Of a stretch of DNA of 64,000 nucleotides, positions 35,003 to 46,669 are shown one piece after another. The notes under the pieces are model-generated. The model was not told where the DNA came from and did no database searches. It worked only from the letters and a program-made list of their open reading frames with translations. Numbering within the stretch: the first letter of the stretch is position 1; each line of letters begins with the position of its first letter. Origin of the DNA: Capsicum annuum (Eukaryota; Streptophyta; Magnoliopsida; Solanales; Solanaceae). The stretch covers positions 1,426,650-1,490,649 of the forward strand of contig NW_025825704.1 of the NCBI RefSeq assembly GCF_002878395.1, read 5' to 3'. Both the position numbers and the translations under genes were made by a program.

Positions 35003-37674
35003 TGTAATACCCCATATGTTTATAAGCTAGGAAATGAACCATTGTTCCTATGTATGAAACTTCCTATCCTATGATTCATATTTGAGTACATGACTTAAAA
35101 TGATTATCTTAGTGATAAGATAGCTTATGATGTGTTAAGCATGTTCATATGAGTCACTTAGAGTAAGGCAAGCTAAGAGCTTTTAAATCCATCAAGTTTT
35201 AGTGCTTGATTTCATAAGAGTAATCTTTGAACAAGAATAACTTGATTTATATGTGGTATTTTGGTATATTTATACCCACCATTTTAGAGAATCGAATTAG
35301 CTTTCCAATGATATCAATTTTGCAAAGTGGAGTACGTCTCCTTACAAATAGCATAAGGCTACTGGAATGGGTATGCTATAGGTTGTGTGACGCACACCCT
35401 AAAGTGTTCCATAAGGTGTGTGACTCATACCTTATCTTGTGCCATAATATGTGTAGTGCCCACCCTAGCTTACGCGATAAAGTGTGCGACGCATACTTAG
35501 GATTCTAGTGATGAAAACACTTTATTTTTGAGTTATTTTGAGGGCAACTAAGTCTTTTGACACTCCTTACACGTCCCTAAACTTAACCTTATGAAATTTA
35601 TTGATCCTAATCACATTACAACCCTATTAACATGTTATGTTCATTGTCCAAGAGCACAATAGGATAAAAACAACTAGGGTTACACCATCAAGCTTGAAGA
35701 TCTATTCTTTCAACAATTTCATCACCATTATGGTATGCGTAGTGTTCATTTATGGATCCTTTTCATTCATAGAGTTCAACAACCATGTTTTAAATATTAT
35801 TTTATGATTGTCTTGTTGTGATATGAACATGTACATGTTGATGATTTGTTGTTTAAATTTCAAGATGATATCTAAAGGTGTTTTCATGAAGTATATGTGT
35901 TTGTTAGTTGAAACCCATGAATTTTGGGTGGTTTAGTATGGTGAGATTCATGAACACACCTAAGCCAAAAGAATGCATGCAAAGTGTTTGATAAAATGCC
36001 TAGGATGATAGAATTCATGTCCCATGATCTAATAGTCCTTAAATGACAAGTCCATGCTCTATACTTTATGATTCCACATGAATTCCATGTTATTGATATG
36101 TGTTGTTGTTGTGACATGGATTGAGCATGGTATTGAATATATGAAAGTATATACATATTGTATGTATTTTCTTTCCGTGTATAAGATGTTGAGAAATATG
36201 CTTAGTGTGAAATCCCCTACTTATGATATTGTAAATCGTGGACTCTACTCTTATGATCAAGTGAGTCATGTGTGTCAGTTTCCTTCCATCAAGTCCTGGG
36301 GGTACTTGTACCCAAAAATATAGCTGTTTGCCTAGATCCATATTATGTTATCATGATACTCTTAGTCAAGTCATGATCTATAGAACTCAGTCAGTCACAT
36401 CACTCAGGAAATCTCAGAATTCTTATGATCTCAGTTAATTCTCAGATAGCAGTACTACTCTGTCAGTCAACGAAAGTTAGTTGCTCAGTCCATGTACATT
36501 CAGTTAATCATGTTCAGTCTCTTCAGATGGGAGTAGAAGTTAGCATCGAGTAAACCCAAGGATGGGAACACACTGTCAGATGAGAGTGTGATTCTTAACA
36601 ATCATACTTGCATTCCAAAACTATGTAGCTAGCATAGGTTGAGACATCAATACCTGTCAGTTGAGGGTAGATGAGGTGGCTTAACTTGTCGGATTAGAGT
36701 CCTACCATTTTCATTAGAGTACCTACCAGATGAGGGTCACTCACAGCTTGTCCTTACCAGTGGTGCGGTATTGATACCTTTTCAATCAGGGCACAGATTG
36801 GACCCTAGCTTAGCTATTATAGCTTATTTGGGGCATGTCGGTTAAACAGCTACCTCCTACAGTTTCATTTTCGGTCTCAATGAAAGAACTTGGATAGTTT
36901 TTCAGATTTCAGTACTAGGACTGTCAGATACAGTCAATCAGTTACAGTACAGAACTCAGATGATTCCATCAAATTCAGGACTGTCAGACAGTCATCCATG
37001 TAATTAGAATTTCAATATTAGTCATGTTAGATAGCAGTAAACCATGTATTAGCATACAGATCTAGATATTACTCATTCACGATCTCAGTTACTATGTATG
37101 TATGTTTGCACTCTGACATTCATATTAGTCAGTTAGTTAGCATTGCTCATACATATAAGCCCTTTTGCATTTAGTCTACCTCACTCATATACTCAGTACT
37201 TTCAGTTGTACTGACGCATTTGTGCTATGGTGCTTTCTTTTATGTTACACCATAGTTTCATAGACACGAGTTCTAAATCAACAACAGTAGTCGCATTTTA
37301 GTATACAGAGTTACAGTGAGTCCTCTTCATTTGAGAACAATATAATTTGATTTTATTTATTATTTTAGTTAGCTTTCAGTTTACGGAGTTAGTTGGAGAC
37401 ATGTTCCTTCAACTCCCTACTCAGATAGTACTTAGAGGCTTTCAGATTTTAGATTCAGCTTTCAGTTGTTTTGGGTATTCATTACCCATATGGATGTTAT
37501 TGTTTATCAGATATTCTAGCCAGTTAACCTTATGGCCTATTGTTCATGTTTTTCTGCATTTTACATATATATTATTCAGTTTACAGGTACAAATATCAGT
37601 CATGGGTTAGCTTGTGGTCCTTTGGGCTCATAAGCACCGTGTAGCGTTCCGATTCCACAAATCGGTGTGTTACA
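35003..37674 (+). repeat. 3' LTR of element E
   Basis: An uninterrupted 2,672-base LTR, TGTAATACCCCATATG to GGTGTGTTACA. It is the reference for recognising that F split the 5' copy: ATATGCTTAGTGTG at 36197 corresponds to the join at 17828/28424. Confidence 0.92.
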
Positions 37675-38010
37675 ACCCCATACAAATAGTGCCTCCAAAT
37701 CATTAAGGCAAATACTACTACTGCTAACTCAAGATCATGAGTAGGATAGTTTTTTTCATGGGTCTTAAGCTGTCAAGAGGCTTAGGCTATGACCTTACCT
37801 CTTTGCATCAAAACATACCCCAAACTGGATTTGAAGGCATCACAATATACCACAAACCCATGTGAACCATCTAGTAGGGTCAAAACTGAAGCTGTAGTGA
37901 GTCGAGGCTTCAACTCCTGAAACCTCTTTTCTCAAGAATATGTCCATTGGAATTTTGACTTTTTTCTATATCAATCTAGACATAGAGGATGCAATAGATG
38001 AAAATCCCTC
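37675..38010 (-). pseudogene. pol: Element C RNase H, N-terminal half
   Basis: Minus text gives [44 protein letters not shown], then a stop, [35 protein letters not shown]. The last codons reach 37675, where element E ends. The sequence CACCCCATA broken here continues at 16591 on the other side. DAF stands where DAS is normal. Confidence 0.88.
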
Positions 38011-38770
38011 AACAAACTATTTGTAATAGCCATCCAAGCCTAAGAAACTCCTGATATCTGATGGAGAGATAGGTCTAGGCCAGTTTCTCACTGCTTTGGT
38101 CTTTTGGGGATCAACTCTAATGCTATCACCGGAAATGATATGGCCAAGGAAGGCTACTGACCTTAGCAAAAATTTGCTCTTACTGAACTTGGCAAATAGC
38201 TGATGATTTTTGAGAGTCTGTAATACTATTCTGAGATGGTCTGCATTATCATGCTCACTACAGGAGTAGACAAAAATGTCATCTATGTAGACTATGATGA
38301 ACATGTCCAAGTACTACTTGAACACACGGTTAATCAAGTCCATGAAAGCTGCTGGGGCATTGATAAGACCAAAGGATATGACTAAGAATTTGAAGTGACC
38401 ATACCGAGTTTTGAAATCTGTCTTCGAGATGTCATATTCTCTGACTCTGAGTTGATGATAGCCTGATCTGAGGTCTATCTTAGAAAAGTAACTGGCACCC
38501 TGAAGTTGGTCAAACAAGTCATCAGTTCTAGGAAGTGGATACTTGTTCTTGACAGTGACTTTGTTTAGTTGACGGTAATCAATACAGATTCTAAGAGAAC
38601 CATCTTTCTTACACATAAATAAAACTAGGGCACCCCACGGGGACACACTGGGTCTGATGAATCCCTTATCTAGGAGACTCTTTAACTGTTCTTTTTGTTG
38701 TCTGAGTTTTGTAGGTGCCATTCTATATGGAGAGATAGATATGCGCTGAGTATCTGGAAGAAGGTCTATT
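38011..38770 (-). pseudogene. pol: Element C reverse transcriptase
   Basis: Two adjoining open stretches (38314-38721 and 38017-38310) cover almost the full domain: [61 protein letters not shown] and [18 protein letters not shown], then a [58 protein letters not shown] and RSFLGLDGYYK. The catalytic YIDD at 38278-38289 is intact. Despite C being the oldest nested element, this RT is less broken than that of E. Confidence 0.92.
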
Positions 38771-39345
38771 CCGAAGTTAATTTCCCTTCAGAAACTCTGG
38801 GGAGATCTTCAGGAAACACATATGGGAATTCACATGTTACTGACATTGATTTAAGATTAGGGGGTTCTAAACTAGAGTCAAGGACTGGAACGAAATGGTA
38901 GACACATCCCTTAGATATTAGTTTTCTTACCCTTAGGTAAGAAACAAGTTGACCCTTAAGTGCTGAAGTGCTACCCCTCCACTCAAGGACGAGTTCATTT
39001 AAAAACTAAAACTGGACAATTCTATTTTTGTAGTTGACTAAGGTATATCAGGAATGAGCCAATCCATATCGAGAATGACATCAAAATTGATCATCTCTAA
39101 TTCAACTAAGTCTGTTGAGGTGAATTTCTGAGATACCATAACCGGGCAATTTCTATATACCCGTTGGGCTATGATAGATGTATCCACTGGGGTAGAAACT
39201 GATAAAGGTTCTGCTAGGATTTTGGGACTAACTCCTAAGTCAATATCTATATAAGGAGTAACAAAGGACAAAGAAGCTCCTGGGTCTAGCAAAGCATAAA
39301 CATGTAAATGATAAACTTGTAACGTACCAGAGACCACATCAGGAG
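38771..39345 (-). pseudogene. pol: Element C aspartic protease and linker
   Basis: 39038-39337 is open and reads LQVYHLHVYALLDPGASLSFVTPY with the catalytic DPGA intact at about 39272-39283. VSTPVDTSIIAQRVYRNCPVMV and VELEMINFDVILDMDWLIPDIP follow. Then a frame change leads to [34 protein letters not shown] linker text at 38880-38980. It joins RT through a decayed PEDLP segment at 38780-38830. Confidence 0.85.
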
Positions 39346-40529
39346 AACTCTATTGATCTTGTCGAGACTGAATTGGATAGAGTTTGTTTGGGCACTTCCC
39401 ACTGGTGGCATTGGAAGCGACACACTTCTGATTCAAGCAACTGGACTAAGCTGGGAGACGGTTATGCTGACTCTGAGAACCCATCTGAGGACACTGTCCG
39501 ACTCTGTAGCCTGGCTTGCCGCATTTGAAATACACATAATTTCCAGCTCTGCAGATACTCTGGTGGTTTTTGCCATATTTCTGACAAAGAAGATTGGTTT
39601 GGGCACTGCTAACACTACCCTGGGGTTTAGGGCATGATACCCTATCTCTATTTCCATCTCTAAATTTTAGCACAGGAGCACTGGCTAAGGACAGAGCTAA
39701 AACTGAGGATTTTGGGCAAAAATGAGAATGATTTCCACAATCCAACTTAGGCTAAGCAAAGTTAAAACTACCTGTTCTCGCTTTCTAGTTCTCCCTCTCC
39801 TTCTCTTTATTCTTAGTCTCCCCTATCTAATAAGAATGGACCATATGACTAGATATTTCTATCTCCTTAATCAACATGGAGGTCCTACACTCCTTGACCA
39901 TACTATTAGACACGCCAGATACAAACTTACTCATCTTAGATCTGCTATCTGCTACCATATGAGAAGCGTATCTAGCTGCTTGAGTAAACTTAAGAGAATA
40001 CTCTTGTAATGTCATATTTCCCTGCTTCAAATTTATAAAATCCAAAACCTTTACTTCCCTCAACTTTAGTGGTAAGAACCTATCCAGAAAAGCAACAACA
40101 ATCTTCTCCCATTCTATGGGCCCTGTATCTATGGCCCCTTTTTTTTTCACTATTTAAACTATGAGTGTGCCACATCCTGTAACTGATATGCGGCCAACTC
40201 AGCACTCTCAATAGCATCACTCCCATAATGTCTATAACTTTTTGCACCTAATCAAGAAACTTCTTAGGGTCCTCATCAAACTTAGACCCAGTAAAAGATG
40301 GAGGGTTCATTTGGGTAAAATCCCAAATCATAGTTGCAGGAGTATTGGCCACTGGGTTGGCTGGAACAACAGCCGGGTATTTATTCTAGGCTACCAAAGA
40401 ATGAGCTAGGGTGGTGAAAACTGCTCTAAAATTAGCGTGGGAGACTTGTTCTTCTAGAGGATCTGGTTGGATGGGCTGGGGTTCTGGATGGTCTCCCATT
40501 CCTCTTCCCTTAGTCCTCTTTGGAGGCAG
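39346..40529 (-). pseudogene. gag: Element C gag, start codon lost
   Basis: The family start MPPKR appears at 40527-40529 as CTG CCT CCA AAG AGG, so ATG has become CTG. FTQMNPPSFTGSKFDEDPKKFLD follows. 39827-40150 is open: PIEWEKIVVAFLDRFLPLKLREV, NLKQGNMTLQEYSLKFTQAARYASHMV and KMSKFVSGVSNSMVKECR, the normal capsid body. The zinc knuckle (about 39505-39550) reads YFKCGKPGYRVGQC, losing a Cys and the His. Otherwise it is close to E gag. Confidence 0.87.
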
Positions 40530-40731
40530 ATTCTATAAACGGAAGAGAAATTTAGATTAGATAGGAAGTTTAACTGAAGCTCATGCTTACTCGCATGACA
40601 TAAATACTGAAAGAAGAGAAACTTTTCCTAAAACACCTCCCAGCCTCCTATCCATAAGTATGGCATGGTACACGCCCATGCATAAGATTATACTAGATAT
40701 AGATTTCAGACTTCCTAGGACTCTGTTGAAC

Positions 40732-40752
40732 CTTAGACTCTAATACCAAGTT
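40732..40752 (-). other. Primer-binding site of element C
   Basis: Minus-strand ACTTGGTATTAGAGTC lies directly inside the 5' LTR. It has one mismatch to TGGTATCAGAG in the core. Confidence 0.85.
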
Positions 40753-43205
40753 TGTAACGCCCTGAGTCTGTACCTCGGATGCTACACGATGCTCATAATC
40801 CCGAAGGACCACAAGCTAACCCCATGACTAGTACCTACGACAATAACTGAATAATAGTACTGTAATATACAAAAATTAGATAAAAAATATTCCATAAGAT
40901 TCAATACTATAATAAAACTAAATATGTTATAACAAATACCAAATCTAATACATCTACCTGAAAATACTCTAGTCTAAAAAAGCCTCTAAACTGTCTGAAA
41001 TATGGAGTTGATGTAACAAGTCCCCAACTAACTTCGAACTATCGAAATAAGCTGAACTACTATAATAATCATCATGTCCTCGAACTAAGAGGACTCACCA
41101 CTAACTCTGTTAGCTAAATATCTAAACTGCTAAGTATGATCGGGAGCTCGCGCATCTTAACCTATGATATAAAACATCATAGCGCAAAAGAAAGGTATGT
41201 GTCAGTACTTTAAATTACTAGTATACAAAGTGAGGTAGCCTGAAATGCATGGGTTCATATGCATGAACAATACTGGCTGAATGACATGAATATAACTGAA
41301 TGGGAATACATGCATAAATACGTATACTGTAATTTGAGGTCGTGATACCACTAGATATTGAGTTTTAAATTACAGATTTACTGATATCTAAGTTTACTGA
41401 TACTGTGTAGCTAATAAGTAAGTGACTGTATTTGATAATCTTGATCCTGTAGAACTATACTGAGTTTCATACTGAACTGAGTGACTGTATCTGACAGTCC
41501 TGAATCTATAGAACTGAACTGAGTTCTGTTCTAAAACTGGTACTAAAACTGAAATTATAGGTGGTAATCATCTAACCAACATGCCCCTTTCTGAATAAAT
41601 TAGGGTCTAACCTGTAATCCAGTTAGAAGGGTGTCATTACTGTGCCATGGGTAAAGACAAACTGTGAGTTAACCATCTCTAACAGAAAGCTTTTTCATCA
41701 ACCCTCGTTGGTAGAAAAACTCGTACGGGATGTATCAAACCTAATCTGGCAGGAGGATATCTCAACCTACACTGGCTACGTAGTGCTGTAACACATAGAT
41801 TGCTACTAAGGGTCAAACCCTCTGCAGCAGGAATTCCCTCATCCCTGGGTTCGCTCGGTGCTGAATCCTACTCCTAACTGAATAGACACTGAACTGGTTC
41901 CTAGTTCATACTAGGCATGACTGAAGTATTATTGATTATACTATCTAATTGAACTGAACTGAGTTTACTCAGTTCTGTTGACTGACGGAACACTACTGAA
42001 TTTTGTTAATTGACTAAATTTTCTGAGGTCAAAACTGAATACTAAACTGGACTGGACTGATACTAATTTTACTAAGTTTGTCTTGAGTTTTGTAACTGAC
42101 TTAAAGTACTACTGATCGTGACATGACTGATACTATCCTTAGACTGACCATGGATCTAAGTAATCAACTAAATTATCGGGTATTAAATACCCCCAAGACT
42201 CGACAACATAAATTATAAGACATGGTACAATCTTGAAACATGATAAATAACTACTTGATCATCATTCATTCATTGGGACATTCTAGCAAACACTTGCATG
42301 ACATGAACTTGAATACATGCTAACATGATATAATTTCATTATCTAATTCTTATGAACAACTCATCAAACACTTGGAAGACATTGTATTTGCACATAGTAC
42401 TAATCAACACATAAGCATCACAATTTCAAGGCCTTAACATGAATTCACATGATACTACATACATAATAGTTGTTTTTACATAAATCTTGCACTTAATCAT
42501 GGAATAGAAATCCAATCACCATTATACTCATGAATACACTTCAATCCAAATCATGGAAAGTATAAAATCAAGCTACTTGAAGTTTAAAAGAGTTTCTAAG
42601 ACTCGAACGGTGGAAGGAACCCTTGGATGAACACTTGACATACCTTGGTTGCTAAATTCTTGAAGAAAAATGGTGAAACCTTGATCCCTAACTTTGAAAT
42701 TAAATCATCTAGGGTTCTTGTTCTTGAGCAATTTGAGAGAAAGCGAGTATATTTTGCTCAATAACGACTGAATCTCGTGTTTTAGGGCTGAATAGGGGTG
42801 GGAAAAAGACCCTAATACCCTCGAGGATGCGACTTTTTAATTACTGAAAATCAAACTATCAACACGTAAACTGATGCACCGCGTCGTTGGCATTGATACG
42901 ATGGCCAATGCACCATATCGAGTTAGTATCAGTTCATTGAAAATTGCCACTGGGAGCCATGGAAAAATATTGATCGACGTGATGTCCGATGCACCACATA
43001 GAGATTACGTTGATTCACTATTTTTTGATTCCCAAACGTAGTTCAAATGAGGTCCAAAAAATACGAAACTCTTCTAGGAACACCTACTGACATTCCTGAT
43101 CATGAATCAACCTAAAGATTGATATTTTAAGGCCATAGAGGCTGTAAAATAGAGTTTTTAACTTTCGAAGGATAAAATAACACTAAGTTTGAATACTTAA
43201 CAAAA
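40753..43205 (-). repeat. 5' LTR of element C
   Basis: TGTAACGCCCTGAGTC on the plus strand lies next to the primer site, and CTTAACAAAA is at the outer edge. It is collinear with 8232-10660 and identical in extent. On the minus strand both copies therefore start TTTTG(C/T)TAAG rather than with a clear TGT-type end. Confidence 0.87.
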
Positions 43206-43453
43206 TCTTCCAAGTCTGGAACCCCTTAACGAGCTTTAAAAAGGGTTGAGTTAAGCTAAGGATTTTGCAGGGTCTTATATACTACCTCCTTATGGTCTGG
43301 GTTGAGTTCTTCTCGTTGGATAAACTTATAAAAAAGCTCACCCCGGTCCTACTAGAGGAGTTAAACTCATTTTTTGAGGTTGGAGGTGTGTCCTTAGGTG
43401 CCTGCTTCTTGGAGATGTCCTTTGCTATCTTTTGTTGAGCATTTGGTGCCATT
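43206..43453 (-). pseudogene. Probable N-terminus of the transposon-protein gene split by C
   Basis: From ATG 43453 the minus strand reads MAPNAQQKIAKDISKKQAPK and a Lys/Ser/Pro-rich stretch, ending at TAG 43282. A basic, low-complexity N-terminus starting MAP is what I recall for this plant transposon-protein family. Position and orientation fit the body at 6310-8231 if element C is removed. This is an inference from order and composition, not a domain match. Confidence 0.4.
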
Positions 43454-44639
43454 GTACCTACATTAGAAGAAGTCAAAATCAATTTGTACAAAATCTAAAT
43501 AGGTGCAGAAAAGACATTAGATGACCCTTTCTATGATCGTGAAATCAAGGAACGATTATACCTTCCTAGCGTAGGAATTGTTCCTAAATATACTAGAAAA
43601 ATATCATATAGGAAGACCACATATCATGATCATACTTTGATATTATGATCGTGGGATATGCTTGTATGTTGGGCTCCTAAGAACTTATATCTGGCCTTCT
43701 ACAATGATCCAAGCTATGACCATAGATCAAAAACACGATTGTAGATTGTGTCGTGGAATCCCTAACACTTAGCAAATTTTAGTTATATCAAAAGTCTTAG
43801 CCTATGTTGACCCCCATTGACCACGAGTTTATCACTTTTGGTTACTCAAGATTTCCTTGTTGTTTTGTATGCGTTAAACTCAAGCACTCAATAAGCCATC
43901 ACAATTGATGCTCAAAACTCACACCCATCAATAAAACTTAAGAAAAAATGGCAGATTAGTTTGAACTGATAAAAATTAACAATTATTTCCCTTAATTTTG
44001 ATTGGAATAATGAATTTTCCGTGAATTACAATGTACAACACAGTTTCCTTTCCTGAGAACTATTTTAGAGAAATTCAATTGAGAGTGATTTTGGAAGTGT
44101 ATCGGGTCTTAGAGTGGGTTTAGGGTTTAAATATTTGAGTTAGGTCGGGTCGGGTTGGGTCAATTCATTAAACTAAAAGACCCATCAATCATCTCAATTG
44201 TTTGATCATGGCATCTAACCACAATTAGTATTTCCTTTTGTACAAAGAGTGTTTAAGAAAACTTACATGGGATTCTATGAAGCTTGAGGACAATCATAAT
44301 GTCTAACCACGATCGTTCCTTAAAATCACAAGTTCATGCCTGCTCATACATTGCAGGAGACTAATCAAATGATTGGGACTATGATCGTGACATCAAGGTA
44401 TGATCGTGATGACTAACGTATGATGACTCCAGATATTCACCCCTCGAAACTTTGATCAAATATGTTCAGACAACTAAACCCATGATCATGGATTCTATCC
44501 ATGATTGTACAATCCTCTAATGGGTTTAGTCTATAATCCAATTCAGCATTTTCTATTTCCAGTGTGATCCCTAGACCAATAACAAACATTACCTAATAAA
44601 ATGTAAAATACAAAACATGGTATGACTCTCATGAAGACT
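43454..44639. other. Non-coding repeat-like stretch
   Basis: No gene is supported. Repeated GATCGTG/GATCATG words and LTR-like prose run through it, and similar words recur at about 46230-46500. It may be the tail of the Athila-like element whose integrase end lies next to it, but I see no LTR boundary. Confidence 0.45.
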
Positions 44640-45290
44640 TGATTTAATATCGCAGCTCGACACAACTGAATTGGTTACTCAGACTTCACCAATGAGCCTA
44701 TGCGTTGCCTCCCATGAAGCGATTAGTTTAATATCGCAACATGACCCAACTCCCTTGACTACTCAGACTTTGTCAAGGTTTAATCTTTCACATAACCTCA
44801 TTTCTTTCATGGTACCCATATAGTTCTTTACTCGCTGGACATTTACTTTGAACGGGTTTACACCATGTCCTTGAACCTCTATTTCACTACGTAGAAATAC
44901 ACTCACCACAGTGAATAGTCTAAACTATTTGGATTTTAGCTTACTAGGAAATAAGAGAAGTACAGAATTATAAATCAAGACCAAATCACAGAGGTGGAAT
45001 TCTTTTTGCTGAATTTTCCAGTCATGGTACAACTTTATCTTTTCCTTGTATAAGGATGAACTTTCATAGGTGCGGAGATGGAACTCATCCATTTCATTTA
45101 TCACCACTAATCTTATTTTCGCTGCATCACCCCATTTAAGATTAAGCCTATTCAATGCCCATAATGCATTGCGTTCAAGTTCAATAGGCAAATGTCATGA
45201 TTTACCATACACAAGTTGATTTAGAGATGCATCTATACGAGTCATATATACTAGTAACTGTGTCAAAATTTGATGTAGCCTAAATTACAC
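44640..45290 (-). pseudogene. pol: Athila-like (Ty3/gypsy) integrase C-terminus, fragment
   Basis: The minus strand has NQLVYGKS, a stop, then HLPIELERNALWALNRLNL (45135-45195), followed by INEMDEFHLRTYESSSLYKEKIKLYHD, and FHLCDLVLIYNSVLLLFPSKLKSK at 44925-45191. This matches the LVYGKACHLPVELEH...YESS..YKEK pattern I know from Athila/Tat-type integrases, unlike the Tekay pattern of the other elements. Further down, frame-shifted text resembles FKVNGQRVKHY. The rest of the element is absent, so it is a truncated relic. Confidence 0.75.
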
Positions 45291-46669
45291 CTCCCAAAAA
45301 GTATAAAGGGGCTGCTGAAACAAATATAGAATATAACAAGGTTGGGGTCGAATAAATAGGGAATAAGATAAATTATGATTGGGTGTTTGTCTAGGTAATT
45401 GGAAAATAAGTAAAAAAAGGAGGGGGGGGGGATTTGTTGAAGAAAAATAATAACAGTAACAATTCTTTTTTTCAAATTTGTAATCAATATGAGATGAGAC
45501 TTTTATCCCCATGATTTCATAAATCCACAGGTTGGTCATTCTAGCATAGTATTCCAATATATTTCATGCAAAATATAAAAAATTGGTTCATCTAAACATC
45601 TCCCAACCTTGATTAGATAAATTTCTCTCCTCTCCTCTTGGTCTCAGAGTGTTACACTACTAACCCTTATTGTTGATCTCAGATTAACTATCCCTGTTAT
45701 GGATTAAGTTATTAGATAAGGATTGATAGCCTCAAATATCTGTTACTTTTCCTTTTTTCTAATCTATACCTCTCACGCAAGCAAGTTTAGTATACAGGAA
45801 AGTTCCTAATGTATTCATCCATTAGAAAAATAATCGTAATGAAAAAAATATCAATACATGCAAGCACACCAGTGTATATATACCTCACACTTAATATTTT
45901 ATTAATTCATCATGGTTCCTACAACCCTAGTTGTGGTGTTAGCTACTCATAATTACACAAACACAAGAGTGTTTCATAGATGAAAGTGTTGCTAAACTTA
46001 CAATGAGAACTAAACCCTGAAATCTCAACTTTACATAAATACCTAGAAACAATGTTCATGAAATCCCAAGAATACATCTTAAAATCTCTAAATATAATAT
46101 TATAAATTATAAAGAGTGTGTAACACGTAAAAATAACCCTATAAGAGTATTTTTAGATAAAAAATTCCTATCCTAAACAAAATAAGATTTTTGGTTCAAT
46201 TGGCTCGAGTATCCTATTCCTATCCTATCCTAGATTTTTATCCTTAGATCTTCAATGGTGGTATCAACATATGATCATGTGATGCCATCTTCTAATCACC
46301 TTCAGCGTATACTTCTGGAATCTTCACATCTTTGCCTTTATCCTAAGGTTCCATTTTACAAGTGACTACAAAGTACGGTCGTGTCTTCATAGTATGGTCA
46401 TGGGAGAATTTCATCTGATTAACTCCTAAGGACCCACTCTGATTCTAGACACGATAGCCTTGGCATGATCATGGTTTGATTCCATGGGCATCATTTTTTT
46501 GTCTGATCTTCTCAAGTTCCTATTTTAATAGTTTATTTTTTTGAACCTATTTACCCTACAGTTACACCAAAACCCATTATATTTACATAATCATACCTTT
46601 GAACTTAAAATTATTCCTTATTTTAAGCATCTTAAGTACCATTTATTCACTGTATATCAAGTAGCATAG
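45291..46669. other. AT-rich stretch with no gene
   Basis: I see a G homopolymer at about 45421-45430 and a 17-base segment at 45630-45646 that recurs inverted at 49051-49067. No domain, LTR boundary or RNA gene is supported. Confidence 0.5.

Larger units (their letters stand above)
16597..37674 (+). mobile_element. Element E: Ty3/gypsy chromovirus, interrupted by F
   Basis: Two LTRs of about 2.7 kb start TGTAATACCCC and end GTTACA. The 5' one is in two pieces (16597-17828 and 28424-29902) around element F. The internal part 29903-35002 holds primer site, gag, pol and polypurine tract on the plus strand. Flanks ACCCA (16592-16596) and ACCCC (37675-37679) are a target duplication with one mismatch, inside the RNase H of element C. 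Without F the element is about 10.5 kb. LTR divergence is near 9% by eye over the first ~195 bases. Confidence 0.92.
8232..43205 (-). mobile_element. Element C: Ty3/gypsy chromovirus, host of the nested cluster
   Basis: Both LTRs (8232-10660 and 40753-43205), a minus-strand primer site at 40732-40752, and gag to chromodomain in minus order are present. The interior is split at 10807-10811 by S1 and at 16592-16596 by E. Removing these leaves about 9.9 kb, normal for a Tekay-type element. RNase H text stops at 16596 and resumes at 37675, proving the two halves are one element. Flanks TCTTG (8227-8231) and TCTTC (43206-43210) may be its target duplication. Its LTRs are the most diverged of the three nested elements. 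Confidence 0.88.

Noticed and set aside
34530..35030. Overlapping plus frames of 73-81 codons after E pol
   Set aside because: They sit in the 3' spacer and cross the polypurine tract and LTR start.
39353..39637. 94-codon plus frame
   Set aside because: It is antisense to C gag, whose zinc-knuckle text reads clearly on the minus strand.
44160..44530. GATCGTG/GATCATG-rich words as possible regulatory operators
   Set aside because: They are irregular, run through hundreds of bases of LTR-like prose and recur at 46230-46500, so repeat origin is likelier.
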